Positions 1 to 9,929 of a stretch of DNA of 64,000 nt are shown one piece after another. The notes beneath the pieces were generated by a model, which saw only the letters and a program-made list of their open reading frames with translations, was not told the origin of the DNA and did no database searches. Source of the stretch: Cycas panzhihuaensis (Eukaryota; Cycadophyta); the NCBI GenBank assembly GCA_023213395.1, contig CM041465.1:195803741-195867740 (forward strand), written 5' to 3'. Positions within the stretch are counted from its first letter, which is position 1. Each line of letters starts with the position of its first letter. The position numbers and the translations under genes are program-made.

Positions 1-117
1 TTTTTGAAGCATAAAGGCCTAAATCTTCCACTGCAAATAGCACAACCTGATCCGGATAATATTAAGCACGAAAAGGCAAAAATTAAGGAAGCACAGAGAA
101 GGGCACAACAAAGATAA
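1..117 (+). pseudogene. C-terminal tail of an unidentified ORF, probably a retroelement
   Basis: An open frame enters from the left edge and stops at 115-117. Its 38 residues are hydrophilic and end in a Lys/Arg/Glu/Gln-rich helix-like tail. No family motif is visible. The only clue to identity is the context: it is followed within 30 bases by a long G run and then by a possible LTR, which is the usual order at the 3' end of an LTR retrotransposon. It could instead be an unrelated exon end. Confidence 0.35.
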
Positions 118-143
118 GTTAGTTCAAAATTAAAATTTTCAAA

Positions 144-910
144 ATTTTGGGGTGGGGGGGGGGGGGGGGGCGCTGTGGGATGGAAGACGAAGGTGGAGGA
201 AATTTTGAAATTTTTGAACGAGTGGCATCACTCGTTAAATTTGCCATAGGAGAGATGTGTGTGGGAAAAAAGAACACACAATTTCAAAGAATAAACAAAG
301 AATTTTGATAGTAATTGGTCATACCAAGTGTGACCAACAGTGCGACCTGCTGCGACCAAGAGTACATCTTGATAATCTGATTATAATGTAAATGATAAAT
401 CCGACGGCTGAAATTGGCCAATTAATGGTTTAAGCAGTTACGTGATAGATGACAATTATAATCAAATACATAATGTAACCAAAGTGGCTAAGTGAAATAG
501 CCGCACCTTAAATAAGGATGTGTGTGTAGATTAGGAATCTCTTTGTTCTCTCTGCTTGCTGTCTGCACTGCAGGCCCTTATGTTGCACACTGCTCTGACC
601 TGCATCTGGTTGTTAGAGGACCAGATGCAGGGCCTTCATAATAATGAAGTTTGGCTCACATGTTCAATCATGTGATCTTGTGTTGTCAATTTTGCTATGA
701 TTCTTCTTATGAATCAATATAGGTAGAAAGGGTGCCACACAGTACATACTTATACAGTGAGTCACTAACATAAATAGGGTTAGGATTAGTGACTAACATT
801 TAATGTGAGTTAACCTAACATGAAATTACAATGACTAACATAAAGTTACAATGACTAATATAATGCTACAAGTATTAATAAAATATAGGAGATGACATTA
901 TATTCTAACA
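144..910 (+). mobile_element. Possible polypurine tract and 3' LTR
   Basis: Positions 148-170 are almost pure G, like a polypurine tract. Four bases later a segment starts TGTGGG at 174 and could end ..CTAACA at 910. It contains a TATA-like TTAAATAAGG near 508 and short tandem motifs (ACAATGACTAACATAA type) at 770-890. No second LTR copy exists in the window, so the boundaries are guesses. Confidence 0.35.
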
Positions 911-2168
911 GGGCTAAACAAATAAATACTTTGAATTGATTGTGCTTCTTGTTTGTTCATGGTTATGTTGTGTTGTGAAATTAGTTGTACATATCTAAAT
1001 ATATTGTACACTGGACAAATAATCTGAAGCAAAGATAAAAATTCGGCCTTAACATGTCATAAGGCATAAGGCATGTTGCAGAGTCATATATGCACGAAAC
1101 TCCACAGGCTTTTCCATCTGTTTCATGGGATGTGTATCAAAGTGTAGTCTCCAAAACACAAATACAGTTGAGAATCCGACTATAGCTTCCAAAACAGACA
1201 CAAGATTGAGAATACAAGATCATATAGAAAGGTTATACAAAATTAGCAACTGTATATTACTAATCAGGGGAAAAATAGTATGCAGAAAATCAGGGCATAT
1301 GTTCTGCATTTGAAATCTGAAACTGTGGCAATGCGCACTGACATCTAATTCAATAGAGGTGTTCCTTACACCATTACCTTTTATTTGACAGCTTGTGCAT
1401 CTGCAATGGGTAAGTTGCACCATCTGGAATATGGTTGTCAAAAGAGTTCTAAAGCTGAAATTTCTTAGTTCACCTGAGTTCTGGGTTATTACTCTGGCCC
1501 AGATCATATTTGAAGGCAAAGGAATGCACTTGCCATTATTAGCTTCAGAAAAAACACAGAGTGAATTCCGAGTTGCATTCACAAAGTTGTATCCTTTGAG
1601 ATGAATGGTCAAACGTGCCAAAATTAGGTCATTTTAATGATTGGCTGCAATTTCCTGATTGCAAGGAATGAGTTTCAGTTTTCCAATTGCAATAATTCAG
1701 CAACAGTTGTCCATTTGCAACTCTTAACCTGCAAAGTTTTAGATGTGTCTCTCCCATCGTAGGTGGTTTACCAAAAAATTGAAAAAAGGAGGGTACTAAG
1801 GTATCTGGGTGCTGGTCACATATTGCTATAAGGACTCTAAGGTTTGAATCGGAAAATGATTAATACTCAATTACAATGTGTTTTCTGCTCTTTATCATTA
1901 AATATATCTGTAGGCCTCTTTTGTATGTCTGGAATGTGCAATTTGAGAAAAGAAACACAAAATCAACTTACCTATTTGAATTGAATAACTATTTAAAGCA
2001 AATTCAAACCAGATATCTTATTTCCAAGTTTGGCTAACTATGACCCGTGTTAGCAATTAATTTCAAGTGGATAGTAATTATTGTCATAATCTTTAAAAAA
2101 CAAAATTCATTACAATCTGCGCTTCCCAAATTTCCCTCTCATAATACCACTAGGTATGAAAGTCATAC
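911..2168. other. Non-coding stretch, 3' side of the CBL exon
   Basis: I see no gene or recognisable element. Short open frames on both strands at 1125-1621 have no family resemblance. By position this is the start of the intron downstream of the 53-bp CBL exon. The next CBL exon (expected to encode the stretch before EF-hand 4) was looked for here and not found. Confidence 0.5.
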
Positions 2169-2221
2169 CTCTTGTCGTCCAATAAAGCCCTTCTGCTTGA
2201 GATCATAAAGTTGGAAGGAAA
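2169..2221 (-). CDS. CBL: CBL calcium sensor, 53-bp exon (EF-hand 3)
   Basis: On the minus strand this exon follows a TATTTCAG acceptor and is followed by a GTATGA donor. Its first two bases complete the codon left open by the 109-bp exon at 29837-29945. It then reads FSFQLYDLKQKGFIGRQE, which is the EF-hand 3 segment of plant calcineurin B-like proteins. CBLs bind Ca2+ and activate CIPK protein kinases, which control ion transport at the plasma membrane and tonoplast. The 53-bp length fits what I recall of conserved CBL exon sizes. Gly replaces the Glu I expect in the loop (FIERQE in CBL2/3 types), so Ca2+ binding here may be altered. The preceding intron is 27,615 bp long. Confidence 0.93.
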
Positions 2222-2260
2222 CTGAAATACACCACAAACAACCAGAATTAATATATTTCA

Positions 2261-2700
2261 ATTTTATCCATAACTATTGCATAACTATCTACTTATACTA
2301 ATAAACAATCCAAAGACTGGACAAGCATCAGAAAGCCAACCAAATGAGTTTCTGCATCATCATGTGCTTTAGGCACTCCTTTAATCCCTAACTTCATGGC
2401 ATCCAAATCTTCGAAAAGTACTTTTACAGTTAATGATGACTCCTCAACAAGGTTCCAATACTCTTCTTGAATTTTATCCGATAACTACTGCATAATTATC
2501 TACTTATACTAATCAGAAATCCAAAGACTGAACAAGCATCAAAAGGCCAACCATATGAATCTCCATGTCATCATATGCTTCAGGCACATCTTTGGTCCAT
2601 GCCTTCATGGCATCCTCAGACAAGAAAAATGCATTCGCAGTTAATGATAAATCCTTGGCAAAGTTTATCATATTCTTCTTCAAGCCCTTTGAGTTCCTTA
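2261..2700. repeat. Tandem duplication, about 210-bp unit, coding-like
   Basis: The segment starting ATTTTATCC at 2261 recurs, diverged, at 2471 and runs to about 2700. Shared blocks include AACTATCTACTTATACTAAT and GACAAGCATCA. On the minus strand both copies are open and give related peptides ending in VG(F/L)LMLVQSLD, so the duplicated piece was probably once coding. I do not recognise the protein. Confidence 0.7.
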
Positions 2701-3065
2701 ACAATTGTATGTTTTCAACATACTTAATGCCTCTGTATCATCCACGCCACTTTTGCCATCTTGCTACCAGTTCTTACCATCTTACTAGATTTTGCACTCC
2801 ACTGTATCACTTTGACATATTCTGGGTTCCGATGATTTAAGCCCCCATTTTCATGATTGCTTCCTGAAGCTCATCTGACACTCTATCCTTCCAATACCTG
2901 AAGCTATTGTATGCATCAGTACTTTTGTCTACTGACCCAGCCCATTTGTCAATGAATTTCTTGAAACAAACTACATTCTATTCTTTTGCTAGCCACTCAA
3001 GAAAATCTTAGACTAGCAGCTTTTGGAAATGTTTGAGCCCTTGCCTTTTCCATTTTACCCACCCC
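2504..3065 (-). pseudogene. Decayed coding sequence, family not recognised
   Basis: On the minus strand, 3065-2850 reads in one frame through two stop codons and contains KKFIDKWAGSVDKSTDAYN and a following ..YWKDRVSDELQEAI.. helix-like stretch. After a frame change, 2704-2513 stays open for 63 residues and overlaps the duplicated unit described at 2261-2700. The segments look like remains of one helical protein. No catalytic motif, signal peptide or membrane segment is visible. It may be a gene relic or an unfamiliar retroelement gag. Function unknown. Confidence 0.4.
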
Positions 3066-3349
3066 AGTTCCTTCCCATTCTAACTACCCGACTTCTATTG
3101 GGTTTGCAGGCAAAACAATCATTGGGCATTGTTTGAAAAGCAACCCCACAATATTGTAATGTGTTGGAAAATAAGGACCCTTTCTGATCCCCTCCAATTG
3201 TTGGTTGAAATTGTGGCTGTTTTCCAGACAACAATCACAACATAACCCTGATGGTGGTTTGTTGAATGTAATCATACAACCAAATAGGGAAGTTGATATG
3301 AGGATGCCCAAATATAATTGCAGTTTGCTAAGCAGAAGCAAGTAATTTA

Positions 3350-4059
3350 CAGGAATTCAACACTTCAAATCAAACAGTGGAGAACAATAAAGAGCTGAAA
3401 AACTTTTCTGATCATTTTATTATGCGGAACAAGGTACAATTTTATACAAAGAAAAGAGCAGTTCTGTCAAGTAACTAACTATAGTTAACCCTAACTAACA
3501 AGAAGCACCCCACATCTCGGCACAGTGGAACGTGTAACCTGCCTGCTGCCCCATTCAACTACACTTGTTCCTGTAATCCATAGCCTAACGGAACATAGCA
3601 GCGAGGGGCAACCCATACTAAGCAGCCAGCGGGGAAGAATGGCACTTCTAGCATGGCAAAGACTGTCTGGCGAAAACGCCGCAGACGTGAAGCGTGGTAG
3701 GCCTGCGCCAAGAGCATAGAAAGGAAAAGAAGCCTTTTTGCGGAGAGGGGGAACTGGAGGAGGGGAGCCCGGACGGTGAAACAGGGAGGGGAGGCCAGGT
3801 CATTTGATGGAAATGGAAAGGCCAGAAATGGATCAGAATAAAGGGTCGATTCCTCTTTTTCCAAGCTGAAGAAGGAAATGAACCCTTACTAAATAACCTT
3901 AATTCAGATTATATTAACTAACTCTAACTAAGATCACATTAACTAATCCTAAGCAGATAATGGTGGACTTGGTATATGGTTCTTATCTATAGATCTGATA
4001 TTCACCCTATCTTAGAACATTAGAGCATTTAGAGTCTATATCCACCCTTGGATCTAACA
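3350..4059 (-). mobile_element. LTR-like segment with a GC-rich island
   Basis: Read on the minus strand, the segment begins TGTTAGATCC at 4059. It holds a GC-rich stretch (about 3860-3490), then a TATA-like TTGTATAAAATTG near 3440 and an AATAAAATG signal near 3420, the order expected for U3-R-U5. No partner LTR, clear polypurine tract or primer site was found, so this is only LTR-like. The 101-residue minus frame in the GC-rich part has no recognisable family. Confidence 0.3.
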
Positions 4060-4259
4060 TCACTATTGGGGATCTGTCGATCGCACTAGAGCACAGATTT
4101 GAGAGCTCGCCGAAGATGCTTCCCCCCTCTCATTCTTTATTGGCAAAACTATAATTCTATTGGAATACATAATATCATCACATATATAATGTTTAATGTA
4201 AAATAGTGGGCCCACACAAAATTCCACTCCCTAAAAGCATTGATAGATGTGATATGCAT

Positions 4260-4763
4260 GATTATTTATGTATAAGTTAACCAGTGTCATTTGCTGGGTT
4301 AAGTTATTAATTATATTAAATACAAGAAATTGTAGCCTAAGATACATATCGTTTCCTCCCCCCTCTTTACGAACAAATTATCCCCAATTTCCAAAACTCG
4401 TCAAGATGCGAAAAAATAAATATATGTCCATGTTGGAATTGCTGAGCCTTCAGCAAGACTCATACATAACAATATTTGCTGCAAATCACATTGTATTCAC
4501 ATCAAAAAGCACATTTCACAATTACAATTTATAACTTGCAATCTATAGTAGAATTGCTAGGTATAGGAATTAGTATTCTATTGCAACTCTACCATTAATT
4601 TAGTACATATAATTAACCCTACCACATGTTTCCTTTTATGCTAATCACATAGGCAAATCTTATTACAAGCCATGTGTCCTGCCACCTAGACTTATACTTT
4701 GACTAATAATTTGTACAATAAACTTCATAAATAAGTCTTATTATTTCTAACAACCCCCCCCTC
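4260..4763 (-). mobile_element. LTR fragment and polypurine tract, minus-strand element
   Basis: On the minus strand a purine tract GAGGGGGGGGTT (4763-4753) is followed directly by TGTTAGAAATAATAAG, a standard internal-region/3' LTR junction at 4752. Coding-like minus sequence precedes the tract at about 4840-4764. The far end of the LTR was not found; 4260 is an arbitrary limit. Confidence 0.5.
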
Positions 4764-4857
4764 TGGTAAACACTCTCTCAACAGGAGGACACACTGCAAA
4801 TATATCATTCAACACCTTACGTAGGCCACCTTCTTCAGTAGGAGCAAAGAAGCAAAA

Positions 4858-7800
4858 GATATGAAGATGCACAGGATTTGGAGGAAGCCTTCATATCCAG
4901 ACTAAGGATTAGAGGCAAAGGCTAAGCTCAAAGCAAATCCAAAGGACAAGCAAGATCTGCAGGAGGGAGAATTGAAGACTCAAGATCATGTTACTATTGT
5001 GGAAGACCAGGTCACTTAGCCAAAGATTGCTATCATAAGAGGGTCGACATTATTCAAGGGAAAAGACCTGTAGGAAATTCCAACAGAGAGACTAGAAAAG
5101 AAGATGAAGAAGAAGAAACTGCATCTGTCATTACCCTGGCTTCTAGTGTCAAATCCTGTGAAGGTTGGTTTGTTGACTTAGGGGCTATTCATCATATGAA
5201 TACCAGAAGAGATTGGTCTGTAACCTTGTGCCCACATACTCTAAGTAATACAATGGAACTGAGAGATGATCCAATACTTAGTATAGAAGGTGAGGGCACC
5301 ATTATTGTGAAGATAAAAAATAAAAAGAAGACCATTAGAGACATTTTGTTAGTCCCTAACTTGAAAAAGAATCTTTTGTCAGTATCACAACTAACAAAGA
5401 AGAAAAATTTGCTTGTAATTTTTGATGGTGATAGATGCTACATTCTAGACAAAAAGGATAATTATCATGTAATTGTTAAAGGTGTGGAAAATAACAAGCT
5501 TTGCAAGTTAGATTCCACACGTCTAACCTAGTCTGTTCCTTTGGCTATAAATATTGGTGAGACTTTTGATAATAATAAGATACGGCATTCTCGATATGGG
5601 CATATTTCCAATGATTGATTAGAAAAACTTCAGAAATTCATTATGGTAATTGCCTTACCTAATATCTCCTCATAAGAAAATGTATGTGAAGAATGTTTAT
5701 TAGGGAAGCAACAAAAGGCCAAATTTTAGCAATCCTCTTGGAGAGCCCAAAAACCCTTGGAGTTGATTCACAATGATCTATGCGGACCCATCTCTCTTGT
5801 TTCAGTAAATGGTGCCAAGTACTTCCTTACTTTCATTGATGATTGTAATAGGAAAACATGGGTATATTTTATCAAAAAGAAGTCTAAAGCATTTGATATC
5901 TTCAAGGAATTCAAGGCACATATAGAAGTAGAAAGTGAAAAATGGACTAAAATTCTGAGAATTGATAGGAAAGGAGAATATACATCCAACAGTTTCTATA
6001 AATGCTACAAAGCCCATGGTGCTTGCAGGCAGCTCACAACAGCTTACACCCCTTAGCCAAATGGGATAGCTAAAAGAATGAACAGGTCAATAACTGAGAT
6101 GGCTAAGTGCTTGCTTAAAGAAAAAGGAGCTGCAAACATTTATTGGGCTGAAGTAGTCAACATTATTGTCTATGTAATCAACAGAAGCCCCACGAGGGCT
6201 CTGAAAGAAGTCACACCTGAAGAAGCATGGACAGGAAGAAAGCCAAATGTAAGTCACAAAAGAGATTTTAGGTGTACTGCATATGTCCACATTCTAACCG
6301 AAAAAAGGATAAAACTAGATGACAAATGGATCATGGTAGGATACAACAACAAGTCAAAAGGTTGCAAATGCATTGATACAAAGACAAACAAACTACACGT
6401 TAATAGGGATGTGACCCTCGATGAATCAGCTTCAGAAACCAATCTTTAAAAGATTAAAAATAAAAGGTCTATTCAAGAAGAAGATCCAAATCACGAAGAA
6501 GTCTCCCAACAATCAGCATCTCAAGAAGTAAAAGCATCTGAAACATCTCCTTCAAGAGACAACAATTCAGGCACAGGAGTTCAAAGAGAAAAAAGAATAC
6601 CAAAATGGTATCTTAAAACTCTAGAAGAATCAAAAGAGGAAATTTTTGAACACAAGACCAGGCTACAAGAACAAGAAGATATAATATGCAATATAGAGCC
6701 TACAAACTATAAGGAAGCTTGTGAAAGCCAAGAATGGAATAAAGTAATCAGGCAAGAACTCCGTACCATAAAAAAAAACCATGATACATGGGAATTGGGA
6801 CCTCCACCATTAGGAAAACCCATATTCAGATGCAAATGGGTATTTAAAATCATAGAAAGACAAGATGGTAGTATTGAGAAATACAAAGCTCGTCTGGTTG
6901 CAAAAAGGTATACTCAAATAGCAGGTATAGACTATGAAGAAACCTTTGCACCAGTCGCAAAGATGATCACCATAAGAACTATTATAACTAACAACTCAAT
7001 TCAAATGGAAAACAATTCAAATGGATGTCAAAAGTGCCTTCTTGAATAGGGACTTGACTGAAGAACTATATATGGAACAACCTTTAGGCTACATCAAAAA
7101 GGGGCAAGAACACCGTGTGTGCAAACTCAAAAAGGCATTGTATGGATTAAAAGAAGCACCAAGAGCATGATATAATACTGTATCTGATTCACATTTATGT
7201 GAATCAGATATAGTATTATATGTAAAAATTGGATCAAAAGGTATGATTACAATAATTGTGGTATATGTTGATGATCTGATGATAACTGGTAATGATAATA
7301 AAACTATCAAATGGGCAAAGCAGCAAATGGAAGAGAAGTTTGAAATATCCAACATGGGGCCATTACATTATTACTTAGGTATAATGTAAGCCAAAGAAGA
7401 CAGGACATTCCTCTCTCAGTCAAAGTATGCCAAAAGTCTTCTCAAGAAGTTTAAAATGGAAGACTATAACCCTTGTGCCACTCCCATGGAATCAGGATGT
7501 GATCTTAATTCAAATGATGAAAGAAAAAGAGTGGATGAAACTCTTTACAGGCAACTAGTAGGAAGCCTCATCTACTTAACGACTATCAGACTAGACATCT
7601 CATTCTCTATTGGAGTAATCTCAAGATTCATGAGTGCCCCAAAAGTCTCACACTAGAATGCAACAAAGCACATTCTAAGATACATCAAGGGTACATCTGA
7701 CTTTGGGTTGAAATAGTCAAAAATAGCAATCCCATCCTAGCTAGATACTGTGATTCAAATTGGGCTAGAGAAAAGCAAGAAAGAAAATCTACCTCAGGAT

Positions 7801-8216
7801 ACTGCTTTAATCTTGGATTTGTAACAATTTCATGGGGCAGCAAGAAGCAGCCAACCATTGCTTTTCCATCCACTGAGGCAGAATATAAGGCAGTAGTAAG
7901 TGCCACTTGTGAAGCAGTCTGGTTCAAACAACTTCTCAAAGATCTCAAGCAAGAAAGAATTAGACCAGTAACAATTCATTGTGGCAATCAAACTGTTATC
8001 AAATTGACTAAAAATCCAATTTTTCATCCACAAACAAAGCATATAGAAGTGTATCATCATTTTATCCGAGAAAAAGTGTAGGCTAAGGAAATAAACTTAC
8101 AGTACTACTACAATGATGAATAAATTGTTCATATTTTTACAAAGTCCTTGTGCAAAGACAAGTTTCAATACTTCAAAAAACTTTTAGGAATTTGTACACA
8201 GGGATAAAACATTAAG
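4858..8216 (+). pseudogene. Copia-1: degenerate Ty1/Copia gag-pol
   Basis: The gag end with a CCHC knuckle (CYYCGRPGHLAKDC, 4989-5030) is followed by protease with WFVDLGA at 5167, where D-S-G has become D-L-G. Integrase runs about 5560-6450, reverse transcriptase 6700-7400 with the YVDD box near 7264, and RNase H 7456-8200 with KHIEVYHHFIREKV. The order PR-IN-RT-RH defines Copia. Many stops and frameshifts break the frame. The integrase catalytic Glu is Lys (NGIAKRMNR near 6060), and part of RT near 7170 is replaced by a hairpin. The 5' LTR and most of gag are missing; the left end joins a minus-strand element. Inactive. Confidence 0.92.
7170..7221. repeat. 24-nt inverted repeat (hairpin) inside Copia-1 RT
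   Basis: Arms 7170-7193 and 7198-7221 are complementary with one mismatch, around a TTTA loop. The hairpin sits where RT should encode the segment between APRAW and LYVK, and that segment is shortened and replaced. Confidence 0.85.
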
Positions 8217-8521
8217 GGGGGGATGTTAGAGCTAATGTTTTATGTTATTTTATGTTATAGCTAGAATTAAGCGATAACTCCCTCTTCACTAGGTGCACTG
8301 ACCTCCTTCTCTTTATTAAAAAGTGTGAACTGCTTAGTAGAAGGATTATGTGATGCCACATGGCACTCCCTTAAGGGACTCTATATCATTTATAAATGAG
8401 TATAAGTATGTATGTAAGTGATCTCTTACACAATAAGGAAGAATACTCTTAGAGCATTAAATTATCTAAGTCACACCTCTGTTCTAAGTCTGTCTACATT
8501 GCATGCACAATTTCATTAACA
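8212..8521 (+). mobile_element. Copia-1 polypurine tract and 3' LTR
   Basis: TTAAGGGGGGGA (8212-8223) immediately precedes TGTTAGAGC at 8224. A segment ending ..CATTAACA at 8521 gives matching TGTTA/TAACA ends and a 298-bp LTR. A TATA-like TTTATAAATGAG lies near 8390. No 5' copy is present, so the right end rests on the inverted termini and on the start of Gypsy gag sequence at 8522. Confidence 0.65.
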
Positions 8522-9396
8522 GGTCGACAACAATCAAGTCATGCTGCCATATCAAACCACTAAAGCAATTTCAAGTAGCAATTGTTAATGGTAATATTGT
8601 GCCAGCATCCCTTCATCTATATCGAAAAGCAATCAAATGGTTTCACCGGTGGAGCAAGGATTATCAAGGAACGCTTCACTACAACTAGGACTTTCTCAAA
8701 ATCTCATTCATAAATCAATAAGAGGACTCTTGGAATAGAGATTACTTCTCCCAATTAACACTTGGAATACAGATTACTTCTCCCAATTAACATGTTTACA
8801 ACAAACTAGCACTATCCAACCTTGCACATAAGAATTTCAAAATCTACAAAACATGTTGACCTCCAAAATCGACCCTAGTTTAATACTTGAAGCATATATA
8901 GAGGGGCTCAAGGGGACTATCAAGTTCTTTTTTAAAACATTAGGTGTAGAGACTCTAAGGAAGACAATCAGGCAAGCATGTAATATATAAGAAAAATTCA
9001 AGGAAACATCCCAAAGTTATGTTTGTTAAGATGGGTGCTCTAGACCTATGGGATAAGGAAGCAAACCAAATTGGTGCCAATCAGGGAACAAGGCCAACCC
9101 ACCACCTAGGGAAAAGAAAGAAAGCAAACCTACGAAAGGCAAGTTAACAAAGGAAGACGACATTCAAAATGGGACATGTTTTGACTACAATGACAAAAGG
9201 AGTCACAATTATAAATGTCCAACAAAGAAAGTCTTTATGCTTAATAATGAAGAAATAGGCATACCGGTACAAGATAAGCAACCACAAGAGGTCTAATCAT
9301 CAAAGGAGGATGAAGCAGAAAGAAGAGAGTTACTCGATAAAAGAAGCCTTGAGAATGTATAAATATCACTTCAGGCAATCTCTAGAATACTAAATA
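8522..9396 (+). pseudogene. Gypsy gag fragment (chromovirus type)
   Basis: The frame, broken by stops, matches gag of the other Gypsy elements here: the DYFSQLT/LQQT block near 8745-8810, then a CX2-type knuckle remnant (CFDYNDKRSHNYKC near 9178-9220) and the acidic linker with ISLQAI near 9365. The sequence stops at 9397 where the minus-strand Gypsy-1 LTR begins. No pol belonging to this copy follows on the far side, so the rest was lost. Confidence 0.75.
8729..8792 (+). repeat. 32-bp tandem duplication in gag
   Basis: CTTGGAATAGAGATTACTTC and the following 12 bases occur twice, at 8729-8760 and 8761-8792, with one difference. The duplication shifts the gag frame. Confidence 0.9.
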
Positions 9397-9915
9397 TGCA
9401 ACAATCTAACAACTTTGTTTATAGGATTTATGAATAGAAGACTCCCAAAAACAAATAACAATCCAAAGATATACTAGCAAAAAGGAAAATTGCAACAATA
9501 TATAATGAACAATAACCACTAAATAATCTCACAAGTTCAAAAAATAAAATGCATGAAAAGATAGCCAATAGAATACATACAAGTTACCAAGTACTCCTAC
9601 AAGTTCTATTGAAATAAATGGTCCCTCTTCAAGGCGAGGTGCCCTCCACAATTGTTGCCCTAAGGCCGAAATTACAGCAATCCAAGCTCTTCCTCTTGAT
9701 GATCCAAATGATGCCCATAACCACCCTTAAATAGGCAGCCAAAATCTATAAAAGGAAGTCTACTAGAAAAGTTATAAAAACTGTTCTTAACAAGAATAAG
9801 AAGTCGGCCAGAAACTCCTCTAAAAATAGGTACTTAAATGTCTTCACGGAAGTTGGTTTTTTTTCCTCATCAGGAGATCGTCCAAACAACCTTTCTAAAT
9901 ATTTGGAATGCTACA
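9397..9915 (-). repeat. Gypsy-1 3' LTR
   Basis: On the minus strand it starts TGTAGCATTCC (9915) just after a GGGGAGGGACT purine tract and ends ..GTTGCA (9397). Its terminal ~150 bases match the partial 5' LTR at 14426-14580, which fixes the inner end. The block GAGGGCACCTCGCC near 9640 is shared with the LTR starting at 18684 and, more weakly, with that ending at 55082. Confidence 0.85.
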
Positions 9916-9929
9916 AGTCCCTCCCCTTG

